Source: Chitinophagaceae bacterium
Lineage (GTDB): Bacteria > Bacteroidota > Bacteroidia > Chitinophagales > Chitinophagaceae
Length of the DNA stretch: 21,502 bases
NCBI GenBank assembly: GCA_009996555.1
Contig: JAACZX010000002.1
Span: 1 to 21,502, forward strand
Direction of reading: 5' to 3'
Shown here: positions 1 to 6,646 of the stretch, one piece after another
How the letters are laid out: the number at the start of each line of letters is the position of its first letter
Position numbering within the stretch: the first letter of the stretch is position 1
Notes under the pieces: model-generated
Databases searched by the model: none
The model's input: only the letters and a program-made list of their open reading frames with translations
What the model was told of the DNA's origin: nothing
Position numbers and translations under genes: made by a program

Positions 1-589
1 TGATCATGGGCATTAAAATGCGGTTGGCAATAAAGCCGGGATAATCATTCACCACGCAGGGAATTTTGCCCAGCTGTTTGCTTAATTCAACAATGGTATC
101 GGTTACTTCTTTTTTGGTTGCATAACCATTAATGATCTCCACCAGTTTCATTACCGGCACCGGGTTCATAAAATGCATACCAATCACCATATTCGGACGG
201 TTGGTAACAGCTGCAATTTTTGTAATGGAAATAGAAGAGGTATTGCTGGCAAGAATGCAATTGGCTGGTGCTGCTTTATCAATCTCTTCAAAAATTTCCA
301 GCTTTAACGCTGCATTTTCAGTAGCGGCTTCTATTACCAGTTCTGCATGAGTTACACCGTTCAGCAGATCATGTGTGGTTGTAATGTTTTTTAATGTGCT
401 TTGTTTTTGTTCTTCTGTAAGAATTCCTTTTGCAACCTGGCGGTCTAAGTTTTTGGCAATGGTTTCTTTGGCTTTTACCAACTGGCCGGGGTGAACATCA
501 ATCAGGGTAACAGCAAATCCGTTTTGGGCAAATACGTGTGCAATTCCATTTCCCATGGTTCCTGCACCAACGACAGCAATCTGTTTCAT
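1..589 (-). CDS. 3-hydroxyacyl-CoA (3-hydroxybutyryl-CoA) dehydrogenase, C-terminus cut by window edge
   Basis: NAD-dependent oxidation of a 3-hydroxyacyl-CoA to the 3-ketoacyl-CoA, a cytoplasmic step of fatty-acid or butyrate/crotonyl-CoA metabolism. The visible 196 residues start MKQIAVVGAGTMGNGIAHVF, a Rossmann fold with the GxGxxG dinucleotide loop near residues 8-13. Further on are the catalytic-region blocks SNTSSIS, HFMNPVPVMKLVEII (catalytic His and Glu) and PGFIANRIL (the Asn-containing segment). Family members are about 280-300 residues, so roughly the last third, the helical 3HCDH dimerisation domain, lies outside the window. The start is the ATG at 587-589; no Shine-Dalgarno is visible. 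The fold and family are secure. The chain-length preference (Hbd/PaaH/FadB2-like) cannot be told from this fragment. Confidence 0.93.
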   Translation of the reverse strand, partial: MKQIAVVGAGTMGNGIAHVFAQNGFAVTLIDVHPGQLVKAKETIAKNLDRQVAKGILTEEQKQSTLKNITTTHDLLNGVTHAELVIEAATENAALKLEIFEEIDKAAPANCILASNTSSISITKIAAVTNRPNMVIGMHFMNPVPVMKLVEIINGYATKKEVTDTIVELSKQLGKIPCVVNDYPGFIANRILMPMI

Positions 590-682
590 TTCTATGCTTT
601 TTTATTGCGTGCAATATAAGAAAAGCACATTGTTGAATGAATGACTTGAATTAGAAATAATGCTGATGGAAGACAAGGCAAT

Positions 683-797
683 TTGCCACAAAGTCGCAAA
701 GGCACTAAGTAACACAGAGGAAGAAAAAGAAAACGTGGCTCAAATGCAGATGCAATCTTCTTCGTGCATCTTTCTGGCTTCGTGTCTTTGTGGCGAA
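683..797. repeat. Imperfect palindromic repeat built of about 8-nt CACAAAG-like units
   Basis: The ends are exact inverted repeats: GCCACAAAG at 685-693 and CTTTGTGGC at 786-794. Going inward, each arm is a run of about 8-nt units ending in AAG or GAG. The left arm reads GCCACAAAG, TCGCAAAG, GCACTAAG, then a longer unit ending CAGAG. The right arm read on the minus strand gives GCCACAAAG, ACACGAAG, CCAGAAAG, then a unit ending ACGAAG. It fills most of the gap between two minus-strand genes and begins right after the stop codon of the upstream one. I recall similar CACAAAG palindromes as dispersed intergenic repeats in Bacteroidota and other genomes. Whether it terminates transcription is unknown. 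Confidence 0.7.
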
Positions 798-799
798 AA

Positions 800-1441
800 C
801 TAATTTTTCTTTTTAAAATCCCCCCGTTTCCATGCCTGTATAAATTCGTTCCAGGCTACCGGGTTAAAGATGTTTTGCGGGCGGAACTGGCCATTGTAGT
901 ATTGCGATTGTGCATGCTGCCCCTGTACATATCTCGATGCTTCACCACCATCTCTCGGAAGTGATTGCTGCAGAATGCGTGCCTGTGCTGTGCGTGTATT
1001 TTGCCGGGCTATTTCAATTTTATCAGCAGGTACATCAGTGGTGAGGAATTCCCGTTCAAACTGTTCACGCCTTGGCCTTGCCTTAATAATAGTGGCAGGA
1101 AGATAAACCGTATCAACCACCATCAGTTGAATAATGTTGAACGAATTGCCTTCTATGTTTCCGGGAATTTTTACTTCTTTCGGTTTAAAACCAACATAAG
1201 TGAAGTCAATGATATCGCCTTTCAACACCACAATACTGAAAACGCCCTGCTCGTTGGTAAACGTACCCCTGTTTTGGTTACGCAGTTTAATGGTTACACC
1301 GGGCAGCCCACGAAGGCTGTCGGCAGTCATAACCACACCATACAATTGAACAACGGAATCTTTGAATGATTCAAATTGCGCCTTAACGGCAATGGGGGCA
1401 AGCATACAAAGTATAAGCGACAGGAGTAGAAATTTCTTCAT
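800..1441 (-). CDS. Secreted protein with carboxypeptidase-like regulatory domain
   Basis: A 213-residue exported protein of unknown role. The N-terminus MKKFLLLSLILCMLAPIAVKAQ is a typical Sec signal peptide with an AxA-Q type cleavage site. Residues about 30-105 form a CarboxypepD_reg-like beta-sandwich: GVVMTADSLRGLPGVTIKL, then GTFTNEQGVFSI, then a YVGFKPKEV block. This fold is common on Bacteroidota envelope proteins, often ahead of TonB-dependent receptors, but no receptor follows here. The C-terminal half is charged and low in known motifs (QFEREFLTTDV; a Gln/Tyr-rich stretch). The ATG at 1439-1441 is preferred over an in-frame TTG nine bases upstream because it begins a normal signal peptide. 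The gene stands alone, with the palindromic repeat directly downstream. Envelope location is well supported; function is not. Confidence 0.85.
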   Translation of the reverse strand: MKKFLLLSLILCMLAPIAVKAQFESFKDSVVQLYGVVMTADSLRGLPGVTIKLRNQNRGTFTNEQGVFSIVVLKGDIIDFTYVGFKPKEVKIPGNIEGNSFNIIQLMVVDTVYLPATIIKARPRREQFEREFLTTDVPADKIEIARQNTRTAQARILQQSLPRDGGEASRYVQGQHAQSQYYNGQFRPQNIFNPVAWNEFIQAWKRGDFKKKN

Positions 1442-1500
1442 CTGCTTCAAAAATAAGCTGAAATCATGATTTGCCTCATCAAATGAAAGCGTTCTATGGC

Positions 1501-1508
1501 TAATTTTG
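1501..1508 (+). promoter_or_regulatory. Candidate -7 box (TAATTTTG) for the mrp gene
   Basis: This matches the Bacteroidota -7 consensus TAnnTTTG and lies 36 bases before the mrp start. A TTG at the usual 17-23 base distance upstream is missing; the nearest TTG is 27 bases away. The call rests on the -7 box alone. Confidence 0.35.
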
Positions 1509-1544
1509 CAGTTCGATCCACTTTTTTAACAAATACTACTACAC

Positions 1545-2639
1545 ATGACAAAGGAACAAGTGCTGCAGGCATTGAGCAATGTACAGGAGCCCGACCTCGG
1601 CAAAGACCTTGTAACACTGAATATGATCAAAGACATTGTGATTGATGGCAATAAAGTGTCTTTCACAATTGTATTAACCACACCCGCCTGTCCCATGAAA
1701 GATATGATGGGCCGTGCAGCCACGAACGCCATTGAACTACTGGTGAATAAAGATGCGGTGGTGATTGTAAACTTTACATCAAACACCAGCAGCAACCGGA
1801 AAGATCCAAAATCGGTACTGCCCAATGTGAAAAATATTATTGCCGTAGTGAGTGGTAAAGGTGGTGTGGGTAAAAGCACTGTTAGTGCAAACCTGGCACT
1901 GGCATTGGCGCAAAACGGTGCAAAGGTTGGGTTGATGGATGCTGATATTTACGGGCCAAGCGTACCCATTATGTTTGGTGTGCGTGGCGAACGTCCGAAA
2001 ATGACAGAAGTAAATGGCAAAGGCATGATTGTGCCAATGGAGAAATATGGCATCAAATTCATGAGCATTGGTTTATTGGTGAACGAAAAAGATGCGATTG
2101 TTTGGCGTGGACCCATGGCCAGCAGCGCTATCCGCCAGTTTGTAACCGATGTGTTGTGGGAAGACCTCGACTATCTTGTAATTGATATGCCACCCGGCAC
2201 CGGTGATATTCACTTAACATTGGTACAAACAGTGCCGGTAACAGGTGCCATTGTTGTAACAACTCCACAGGATATTGCATTGGCCGATGCAAAGAAAGCA
2301 GTTGCCATGTTTGGCCAGGCGCAAATTAAAGTGCCGATCATCGGTTTGGTGGAGAATATGGCTTATTTCACTCCGGCGGAATTACCAAACAACAAATACT
2401 ACATTTTTGGTAAAGATGGTGGTAAACGTTTGGCCGAAGAATTTGAAATGAATTTCCTCGGGCAGATTCCGATTGTGCAAAGCATTCGTGAAGGTGGCGA
2501 TACAGGCAAACCGGTTATGGCCAGTGATGATGCAGTTACCAAAAAAGCATTTGAAGAATTTACAGCGGCAGCTGTGCGTAGTATTTCCATGCGCAATGCA
2601 GAACTGCCTGCCACTCAATTGCTGGAAGTAGTTTCGTAA
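1545..2639 (+). CDS. mrp: Mrp/NBP35 (ApbC) family iron-sulfur cluster carrier ATPase
   Basis: A cytoplasmic P-loop ATPase of the MinD/Mrp superfamily that is thought to carry or insert Fe-S clusters. Residues 1-80 are a MIP18/DUF59 domain (TPACPMKDMM at about 46-55). The ATPase domain starts near 98 with the deviant Walker A SGKGGVGKS (103-111). It continues with DADIYGPS, the Walker B-like YLVIDMPPGTGD and TTPQDIALADAKKAV. Its 364 residues are normal for DUF59-Mrp fusions. One oddity: after ENMAYF (270-275), where many Mrp proteins carry a CxxC cluster-binding pair, this one reads TPAELPNN with no cysteine. From memory this is usual in Bacteroidota Mrp. The gene is monocistronic, ending in a strong terminator. 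Confidence 0.93.
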   Translation: MTKEQVLQALSNVQEPDLGKDLVTLNMIKDIVIDGNKVSFTIVLTTPACPMKDMMGRAATNAIELLVNKDAVVIVNFTSNTSSNRKDPKSVLPNVKNIIAVVSGKGGVGKSTVSANLALALAQNGAKVGLMDADIYGPSVPIMFGVRGERPKMTEVNGKGMIVPMEKYGIKFMSIGLLVNEKDAIVWRGPMASSAIRQFVTDVLWEDLDYLVIDMPPGTGDIHLTLVQTVPVTGAIVVTTPQDIALADAKKAVAMFGQAQIKVPIIGLVENMAYFTPAELPNNKYYIFGKDGGKRLAEEFEMNFLGQIPIVQSIREGGDTGKPVMASDDAVTKKAFEEFTAAAVRSISMRNAELPATQLLEVVS

Positions 2640-2661
2640 GCAGAAATATTGTTGATAAGTG

Positions 2662-2690
2662 ATGGCGGGCCTTGCCCCGCCATTTTTTTT
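2662..2690 (+). terminator. Intrinsic terminator after mrp
   Basis: An 8-bp perfect stem, ATGGCGGG (2662-2669) with CCCGCCAT (2676-2683), and a 6-nt loop, followed by an uninterrupted run of T to 2690. It lies 22 bases after the mrp stop. Confidence 0.92.
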
Positions 2691-2750
2691 GGCACGATAA
2701 TTTTAGAGAAGCTGGTGACAGGATTTTATTCATCAATAAAAACACATTGT

Positions 2751-3002
2751 ATGGAAATTATTGTCACGCTTCTTATTGGTGCAATTGCAGGCTGGCTTGG
2801 CAGCCAGATTTTTAAAGGCCATGGCCTGGGATTAGTTGGAAATATTGTTGTTGGTATTTTAGGCAGTTTTGTTGGTTATTGGTTATTGGGTAAAATGGGG
2901 GTGAGCTTTGGCACAGGATGGATTGGCGCCATCCTTACAGGTGCGTTAGGTGCCATTGTAATATTGGCGGTAATCAATCTTGTGTTTAAAAGTGCGAAAT
3001 AG
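2751..3002 (+). CDS. GlsB/YeaQ/YmgE family (transglycosylase-associated) small membrane protein
   Basis: An 83-residue, Gly-rich inner-membrane protein with three predicted transmembrane helices: about 2-20 (IIVTLLIGAIAGWLGSQIF), 27-47 (GLVGNIVVGILGSFVGYWLL) and 56-78 (TGWIGAILTGALGAIVILAV). The pattern GAIAGWLGSQIFKGHGLG, followed by GNIVVGILGSFVGYW, is characteristic of the family formerly called transglycosylase-associated. These are small stress-linked membrane proteins of unknown biochemistry. The ATG at 2751 is chosen because upstream in-frame codons run back into the mrp terminator and would add a non-membrane leader. The gene lies between two hairpin terminators, so it is its own transcription unit. 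Confidence 0.88.
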   Translation: MEIIVTLLIGAIAGWLGSQIFKGHGLGLVGNIVVGILGSFVGYWLLGKMGVSFGTGWIGAILTGALGAIVILAVINLVFKSAK

Positions 3003-3024
3003 TAATTGAGGTTACAATGAAAAG

Positions 3025-3050
3025 TGGCGGGTTTATACCCGCCATTTTTT
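3025..3050 (+). terminator. Intrinsic terminator after the GlsB-like gene
   Basis: An 8-bp perfect stem TGGCGGGT/ACCCGCCA (3025-3032 with 3037-3044), a TTAT loop and six T. The stem is almost the same as that of the mrp terminator. Confidence 0.92.
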
Positions 3051-3062
3051 ATTCAGTTCAGT

Positions 3063-3097
3063 TTTGTGAATTGTGTTTTTACACTCCCTTACCTTTG
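3063..3097 (+). promoter_or_regulatory. Promoter of the PaiB-like gene (TTTG-N23-TACCTTTG)
   Basis: TTTG at 3063-3066 and TACCTTTG at 3090-3097 match the Bacteroidota -33/-7 pair with a 23-base spacer, at the long end of the accepted range. The box ends only four bases before the ATG at 3102, so the transcript would be leaderless or nearly so. Confidence 0.6.
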
Positions 3098-3101
3098 GCG
3101 C

Positions 3102-3731
3102 ATGTACAATTCTGCACAGTTCAAAGAAGATGATGAACAACAGGTGCTTGCGTTTATGAAAGCACATCCGTTTGCAATGTTGATTGGTAACAGCAATGGC
3201 CGTGCAGTGGCAACACAGGTTCCGTTGATGATGGAAGAGCGGGAGGGGAAGTTGTTGTTGATCGGGCATATTACACGCAAACAAGATCATCAGCTGGTGT
3301 TTGAAGAAAATGCAGAAGCACTTGTTGTGTTTACGGGTGCTCATGCGTATGTGAGTGCAAGCTGGTACGAAAATCCGCAAATGGTAAGCACCTGGAATTA
3401 CAGTAGTGTGCATGTGCGTGGAAAGCTTAAGTTTTTAGAGGAAGATGGATTGATTGCTGCCTTGCGCAAACTCTCACTGCATTACGAAAAACAGAATACA
3501 CAATCTTCAACCATCTACGATAATTTACCGGCAGATTATGCTGCAAAAATGCTGAAAGCAATTGTTGGGTTTGAGATGGAAGTTACATCAATTGATCATG
3601 TGTTTAAGCTGAGCCAGAACAGAGATGCTAAAAGCTACGATAACATCATCAGCCATTTGAAAGAAGAAGGAAGCGAAGCAGCAGCAGTAGCAAAAACAAT
3701 GGAAGAGCGGAAAGATAAAGTGTTTAAGTAA
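3102..3731 (+). CDS. PaiB-family FMN-binding protein
   Basis: A 209-residue cytoplasmic protein with a split-barrel FMN-binding fold, like Bacillus PaiB (annotated as a negative transcriptional regulator/FMN-binding domain). It begins MYNSAQFKEDD, the usual MYxPxxF start of the family. Family blocks follow: HPFAMLIGNSNGRAVATQVP, IGHITRKQDHQ, FTGAHAYVSASWYE and VSTWNYSSVHVRGKL. A longer in-frame start at 3024 is rejected, since it would put the start of translation inside the preceding terminator and lose the conserved N-terminus. The gene overlaps the downstream phosphodiesterase by one base (TAATG). The ligand and target are unknown; in the family it may act as a flavin-dependent regulator or a small oxidoreductase. 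Confidence 0.88.
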   Translation: MYNSAQFKEDDEQQVLAFMKAHPFAMLIGNSNGRAVATQVPLMMEEREGKLLLIGHITRKQDHQLVFEENAEALVVFTGAHAYVSASWYENPQMVSTWNYSSVHVRGKLKFLEEDGLIAALRKLSLHYEKQNTQSSTIYDNLPADYAAKMLKAIVGFEMEVTSIDHVFKLSQNRDAKSYDNIISHLKEEGSEAAAVAKTMEERKDKVFK

Positions 3732-4630
3732 TGAAAATCTGTTACAGGTTTATCCTCGTGATATTATTAAGCAGTTGTTCAAATATGAAGACGATTACAA
3801 ACACCCCTTCAGGGGATGGGGGCTTCGATAAACAAGGTCATCGTGGCTGCAGAGGATTGATGCCGGAGAATACAATTCCCGCCATGCTGCATGCATTGGA
3901 TTTGAACGTAACAACGCTTGAGCTGGATGTAGTGATTACAAAAGACAAGCAGGTTGTGCTTTCGCATGAACCATTCTTTAATCATGAAATTGCCACAAAG
4001 CCTGATGGGACGTTAGTAACGGAGGCTGAAGAGAAGAGTTTGAATATCTTTCACATGACCTATGATGAGGTAAAACGTTTTGATGTGGGTTTACGTCCGC
4101 ATCCACGTTTTCCGCAGCAGCAAAAAATCGCATCGTATAAACCGTTGCTCCGTGATTTGTTTGATAGTGTTTCGGTTTATCTGCAGTCGCACAATCGTCC
4201 GCAACCTTATTTTAATATCGAAACAAAATGTTTACCTGCAACAGATGGTATCTTTCATCCAAAGCCGGAAGAGTTTGTTGAGTTGTTGATGGCGGTGATC
4301 AGAGAAAAGAAAATGGAGCAGTGGGTCATTATCCAGTCGTTCGATTTTCGTACACTGCAGTACTTGCATCAGCATTATCCAAACATTAAAACAGCGATGT
4401 TGATTGAAGACGATGATCAACGTGGAATCGAAAAACAACTTGAAGACTTGGGTTTTGTGCCAACGATCTACAGTCCGCATTATTCGTTGGTGAATAAAGA
4501 AGTAATCAGCTATTGTCATCAGCGAAACATCAAAGTAATTCCGTGGACAGTAAATACAAAAGAAGAAATAGAACAATTGAAGAAGCTGGGTGTTGATGGT
4601 ATCATCAGCGATTACCCGAATTTACTTTAA
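3731..4630 (+). CDS. Glycerophosphodiester phosphodiesterase family lipoprotein
   Basis: Likely hydrolyses glycerophosphodiesters (deacylated phospholipid head groups) to glycerol-3-phosphate and an alcohol, on the periplasmic side. A short signal ends in the lipobox LLSSC, making Cys16 the lipidation site. The GDPD TIM barrel follows: GHRGCRGLMPENT (His37, Arg38), LELDV (Glu64, Asp66, metal ligands), LSHEP (His79, Glu80), and late in the protein IPWTVNTKEE and GVDGIISDYP. At 299 residues it is of normal length. It starts inside the stop codon of the PaiB-like gene (TAATG), so the two are probably translationally coupled; a functional link is not obvious. The REP-like hairpins follow 13 bases after its stop. 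Confidence 0.92.
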   Translation: MKICYRFILVILLSSCSNMKTITNTPSGDGGFDKQGHRGCRGLMPENTIPAMLHALDLNVTTLELDVVITKDKQVVLSHEPFFNHEIATKPDGTLVTEAEEKSLNIFHMTYDEVKRFDVGLRPHPRFPQQQKIASYKPLLRDLFDSVSVYLQSHNRPQPYFNIETKCLPATDGIFHPKPEEFVELLMAVIREKKMEQWVIIQSFDFRTLQYLHQHYPNIKTAMLIEDDDQRGIEKQLEDLGFVPTIYSPHYSLVNKEVISYCHQRNIKVIPWTVNTKEEIEQLKKLGVDGIISDYPNLL

Positions 4631-4643
4631 ATGAACGTACTCC

Positions 4644-4710
4644 GTCAGACGCCCTCGTCGGACGTATATTTTTTGATTTTTAACTTATTGGTCCGACGAG
4701 GGCGTCTGAC
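4644..4710. repeat. REP-like double hairpin (20-bp perfect inverted repeat)
   Basis: GTCAGACGCCCTCGTCGGAC at 4644-4663 and its exact reverse complement at 4691-4710 flank a 27-nt AT-rich spacer. Each 20-nt arm is itself a hairpin: GTC-A-GACG, loop CCCT, CGTC-G-GAC, with a single A/G mismatch. So the unit is two inverted small hairpins, the layout of REP/BIME elements. It is much richer in GC than its surroundings. It ends five bases before the kynureninase ATG and has no T-run after the right arm, so it does not look like a standard terminator. No target-site duplication is seen. Confidence 0.75.
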
Positions 4711-4715
4711 CTTGG

Positions 4716-5999
4716 ATGATTATGAACTTTCAACCAACGCTTGCATTTGCACAACAGCTCGATAAGCAGGATGCTTTAAGAAACTTCCGCAACGAGTTTA
4801 TTATTCCAACTGAAAACGGAAGCCAGCAATACTATTTTTTGGGTAACTCGTTAGGTCTGCAACCCAAACGTACAAAGGAGAAATTGCAAACCATTCTGGA
4901 TGATTGGGCGAAGCAGGGCGTGGAATCTTTCTTTCATGCTGAGCAACCGTGGATGGATTATCACGATCGCTTAACAGGTCCGTTGAGTAAAATTGTTGGT
5001 TGTTTGCCACACGAAGTAACGGTGATGAATAACCTCAGCGTAAACCTGCATTTGATGCTGGTGAGTTTTTATCGTCCGCAAGGGAAGCGTTGCAAAATTC
5101 TTTGCGAGGCCAAAGCTTTCCCCAGCGATCAGTACATGATGGAAACACATGTGCGCAATCATGGTTACGATCCTGCTGATGCCATTGTGGAAATTGCTCC
5201 ACGTCCCGGCGAACACACACTTCGTAACGAAGATATTCTGCAAAAGATCGTTGAGCTGCGTGAGGAACTGGCGCTGGTTTTATTCGGCGGCATCAATTAT
5301 TACAGCGGACAGGTATTCGATATGCAAACCATTACACAGCTGGCACAAAAGGCCGGTGCAAAAGTTGGGTTCGATCTGGCGCATGCTGCAGGCAACATCG
5401 AAGTGCAACTGCATAACTGGAATGTTGATTTTGCCTGCTGGTGCAATTACAAATATCTCAACGGTGGTCCGGGTGCCATTGCTGCAGCGTATGTACATGA
5501 ACGTTATCATAACGATGCATCGTTGCAGCGTTTTGCAGGTTGGTGGGGGTATGAAAAATCCACACGCTTTCAAATGAAAAAGGGGTTCAAGCCTATTCAG
5601 TCAGCAGAAGGCTGGCAGTTAGGTACGCCGCCATTGTTACTGTATGCATCATTACTTGCATCGTTAGAAGTAGTTGAAGAAGCAGGGTGGAACAACATCA
5701 ATACAAAACGGAAACAGTTAACTGCTTATCTCTGGTATATACTCGATGAGGTGAACAAGGCGCAAACAAAACCGATCATTGAATTTATTACACCACGCAA
5801 CGAAGCAGAACATGGCTGCCAGGTAAGTATGAATATGCTGCAACGTGGAAAGGAAATTTATACGGCCTTAATGGATGCCGGTTATTTTGTTGATTGGCGG
5901 GAGCCTTCGGTGATCCGTTTGGCGCCAGTGCCTTTGTACAATACGTTTGAAGAAGTGTGGAAGTTTGGGGAGCAGTTGAAGATGGTAATTAGCCAGTAA
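4716..5999 (+). CDS. kynU: Kynureninase
   Basis: A PLP-dependent cytoplasmic hydrolase that cleaves L-kynurenine to anthranilate and alanine, or 3-hydroxykynurenine to 3-hydroxyanthranilate. It acts in tryptophan breakdown or de novo NAD synthesis. It is a fold-type I enzyme. YFLGNSLGLQP lies near residue 40, TVMNNLSVNLH at 102-112, GFDLAHAAGN (PLP-ring Asp220) and the lysine motif CNYKYLNGGPG with Schiff-base Lys246. Late blocks GWQLGTPPLL and WREPSVIRLAP are also typical. At 427 residues it matches the family. The start is ATG 4716 or ATG 4722; neither has a clear ribosome site, and the REP-like hairpin lies just upstream. No other kynurenine-pathway gene is in the window. Confidence 0.94.
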   Translation: MIMNFQPTLAFAQQLDKQDALRNFRNEFIIPTENGSQQYYFLGNSLGLQPKRTKEKLQTILDDWAKQGVESFFHAEQPWMDYHDRLTGPLSKIVGCLPHEVTVMNNLSVNLHLMLVSFYRPQGKRCKILCEAKAFPSDQYMMETHVRNHGYDPADAIVEIAPRPGEHTLRNEDILQKIVELREELALVLFGGINYYSGQVFDMQTITQLAQKAGAKVGFDLAHAAGNIEVQLHNWNVDFACWCNYKYLNGGPGAIAAAYVHERYHNDASLQRFAGWWGYEKSTRFQMKKGFKPIQSAEGWQLGTPPLLLYASLLASLEVVEEAGWNNINTKRKQLTAYLWYILDEVNKAQTKPIIEFITPRNEAEHGCQVSMNMLQRGKEIYTALMDAGYFVDWREPSVIRLAPVPLYNTFEEVWKFGEQLKMVISQ

Positions 6000-6004
6000 G
6001 ACTA

Positions 6005-6063
6005 AAAGTCGGAAAGCGTAATTCTCTGCGTTTTGCGGAGTGAGTCTTCCGGACTTTCTTTCT
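6005..6063 (+). terminator. Dyad after kynU, probable terminator and possible operator
   Basis: AAAGTC-GGAA (6005-6014) pairs with TTCC-g-GACTTT (6047-6057), 10 bp with one bulged G. Inside it a second stem CTCTGC/GCGGAG (6024-6029 with 6035-6040) has a GTTTT loop. A pyrimidine-rich run, TTTCTTTCT, follows and merges with the toxin-antitoxin promoter box. The position suits a kynU terminator, but it could also be an operator for the downstream antitoxin. Confidence 0.45.
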
Positions 6064-6070
6064 ATCTTTG
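6063..6070 (+). promoter_or_regulatory. -7 box (TATCTTTG) of the toxin-antitoxin/pyrF unit
   Basis: A perfect TAnnTTTG box ends four bases before the ATG at 6075, the same spacing as at 3090-3104. No TTG is found at the standard distance upstream. A transcript from here would be essentially leaderless and would read through the antitoxin and toxin into pyrF. Confidence 0.55.
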
Positions 6071-6074
6071 TCTC

Positions 6075-6302
6075 ATGACAGAATTCGCAGCATATATCTA
6101 CATTGATCCTGAAATTCGATTCGGGAAGCCTTGTTTAAAGGGCACACGTATTGCTGTTGCAGATGTGTTGCAATTACTTGCACAAGGGGCTTCACACGAA
6201 GAAATTCTCTCTGATTTCCCTGCGCTTACTGAACAGCATATTTTGGCTTCACTTGCATTTGCTGCAAATAGGGAAACAATGATTAAAATGATCGCTGCCT
6301 GA
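6075..6302 (+). CDS. DUF433-family antitoxin
   Basis: A 75-residue protein matching the DUF433 profile: IDPEIRFGKPCLKGTRIAV (residues about 10-28), then a helix-turn-helix-like segment with GASHEEILSDFPALTEQHIL. DUF433 proteins are usually the antitoxin partners of PIN-like DUF5615 proteins and probably bind DNA to autoregulate the pair. The ATG at 6075 is chosen over an in-frame upstream start at 6033 because the DUF433 homology starts just after it and a -7 box lies four bases before it. Its stop overlaps the toxin start by one base (TGATG). Family assignment is strong; action as an antitoxin here is inferred from the partner. Confidence 0.88.
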   Translation: MTEFAAYIYIDPEIRFGKPCLKGTRIAVADVLQLLAQGASHEEILSDFPALTEQHILASLAFAANRETMIKMIAA

Positions 6303-6646
6303 TGAAACTGCTCTTAGATGCAAATATTTCGTGGCGATTGGTTAAGCTGTTACAAGAAAAAAGTATTGATAGTATACATGTGGAACAAACATCTTTACCT
6401 GTTCCTGCATCGGATCGAACTATCTGGCAATATGCGTTAAACGAAAATCTCATTATTGTTACGAATGATGAAGATTTTTTGAACATGAGTAATCTATATG
6501 GATTTCCACCGAAAGTAATATTGATCAAAACAGGTAATATGCGTACAGCATATCTGTTTGATTTAATTGTAAAACATTATTCTGCCATTAACGAGTTTGC
6601 AAATACTGCAGATATCGGGCTTCTTGAAATTTATAGTAAACAATGA
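6302..6646 (+). CDS. DUF5615 PIN-like toxin
   Basis: A 114-residue protein of the DUF5615 (Mut7-C/PIN-like) group, probably a metal-dependent RNase toxin. It opens with MKLLLDANISWRLVKLL, whose Asp6 lies in the usual first acidic position. It has SDRTIWQYAL in the middle and the acidic block IIVTNDEDFLNMS near residue 60, the typical TxDxDF motif. It overlaps the antitoxin by one base upstream and pyrF by four bases downstream (ATGA at 6643-6646). The gene looks richer in AT than pyrF, consistent with acquisition of the pair, though that is by eye only. It appears intact. The cellular target is unknown. Confidence 0.85.
   Translation: MKLLLDANISWRLVKLLQEKSIDSIHVEQTSLPVPASDRTIWQYALNENLIIVTNDEDFLNMSNLYGFPPKVILIKTGNMRTAYLFDLIVKHYSAINEFANTADIGLLEIYSKQ

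Noticed and set aside
683..797. The CACAAAG units as a CRISPR-like or tandem repeat array.
   Set aside because: The units are only 8-10 nt, degenerate, without spacers, and are arranged as a palindrome.
1526..1879. Open frame of 117 codons antisense to mrp.
   Set aside because: It lies wholly over a well-conserved gene, has no promoter or ribosome site, and its low-complexity composition is the shadow of the coding strand. The same holds for the other long antisense frames, such as 12057-12404 and 20271-20660.
3024..3101. Longer N-terminus for the PaiB-like protein.
   Set aside because: The extended start lies at the preceding terminator hairpin and the extra residues are absent from the family; a -7 box sits just before the internal ATG.
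4644..4710. The 20-bp inverted repeat as a plain rho-independent terminator of the phosphodiesterase gene.
   Set aside because: The loop is 27 nt, no T-run follows the right arm, and each arm is itself a hairpin, which fits a REP-type element better.
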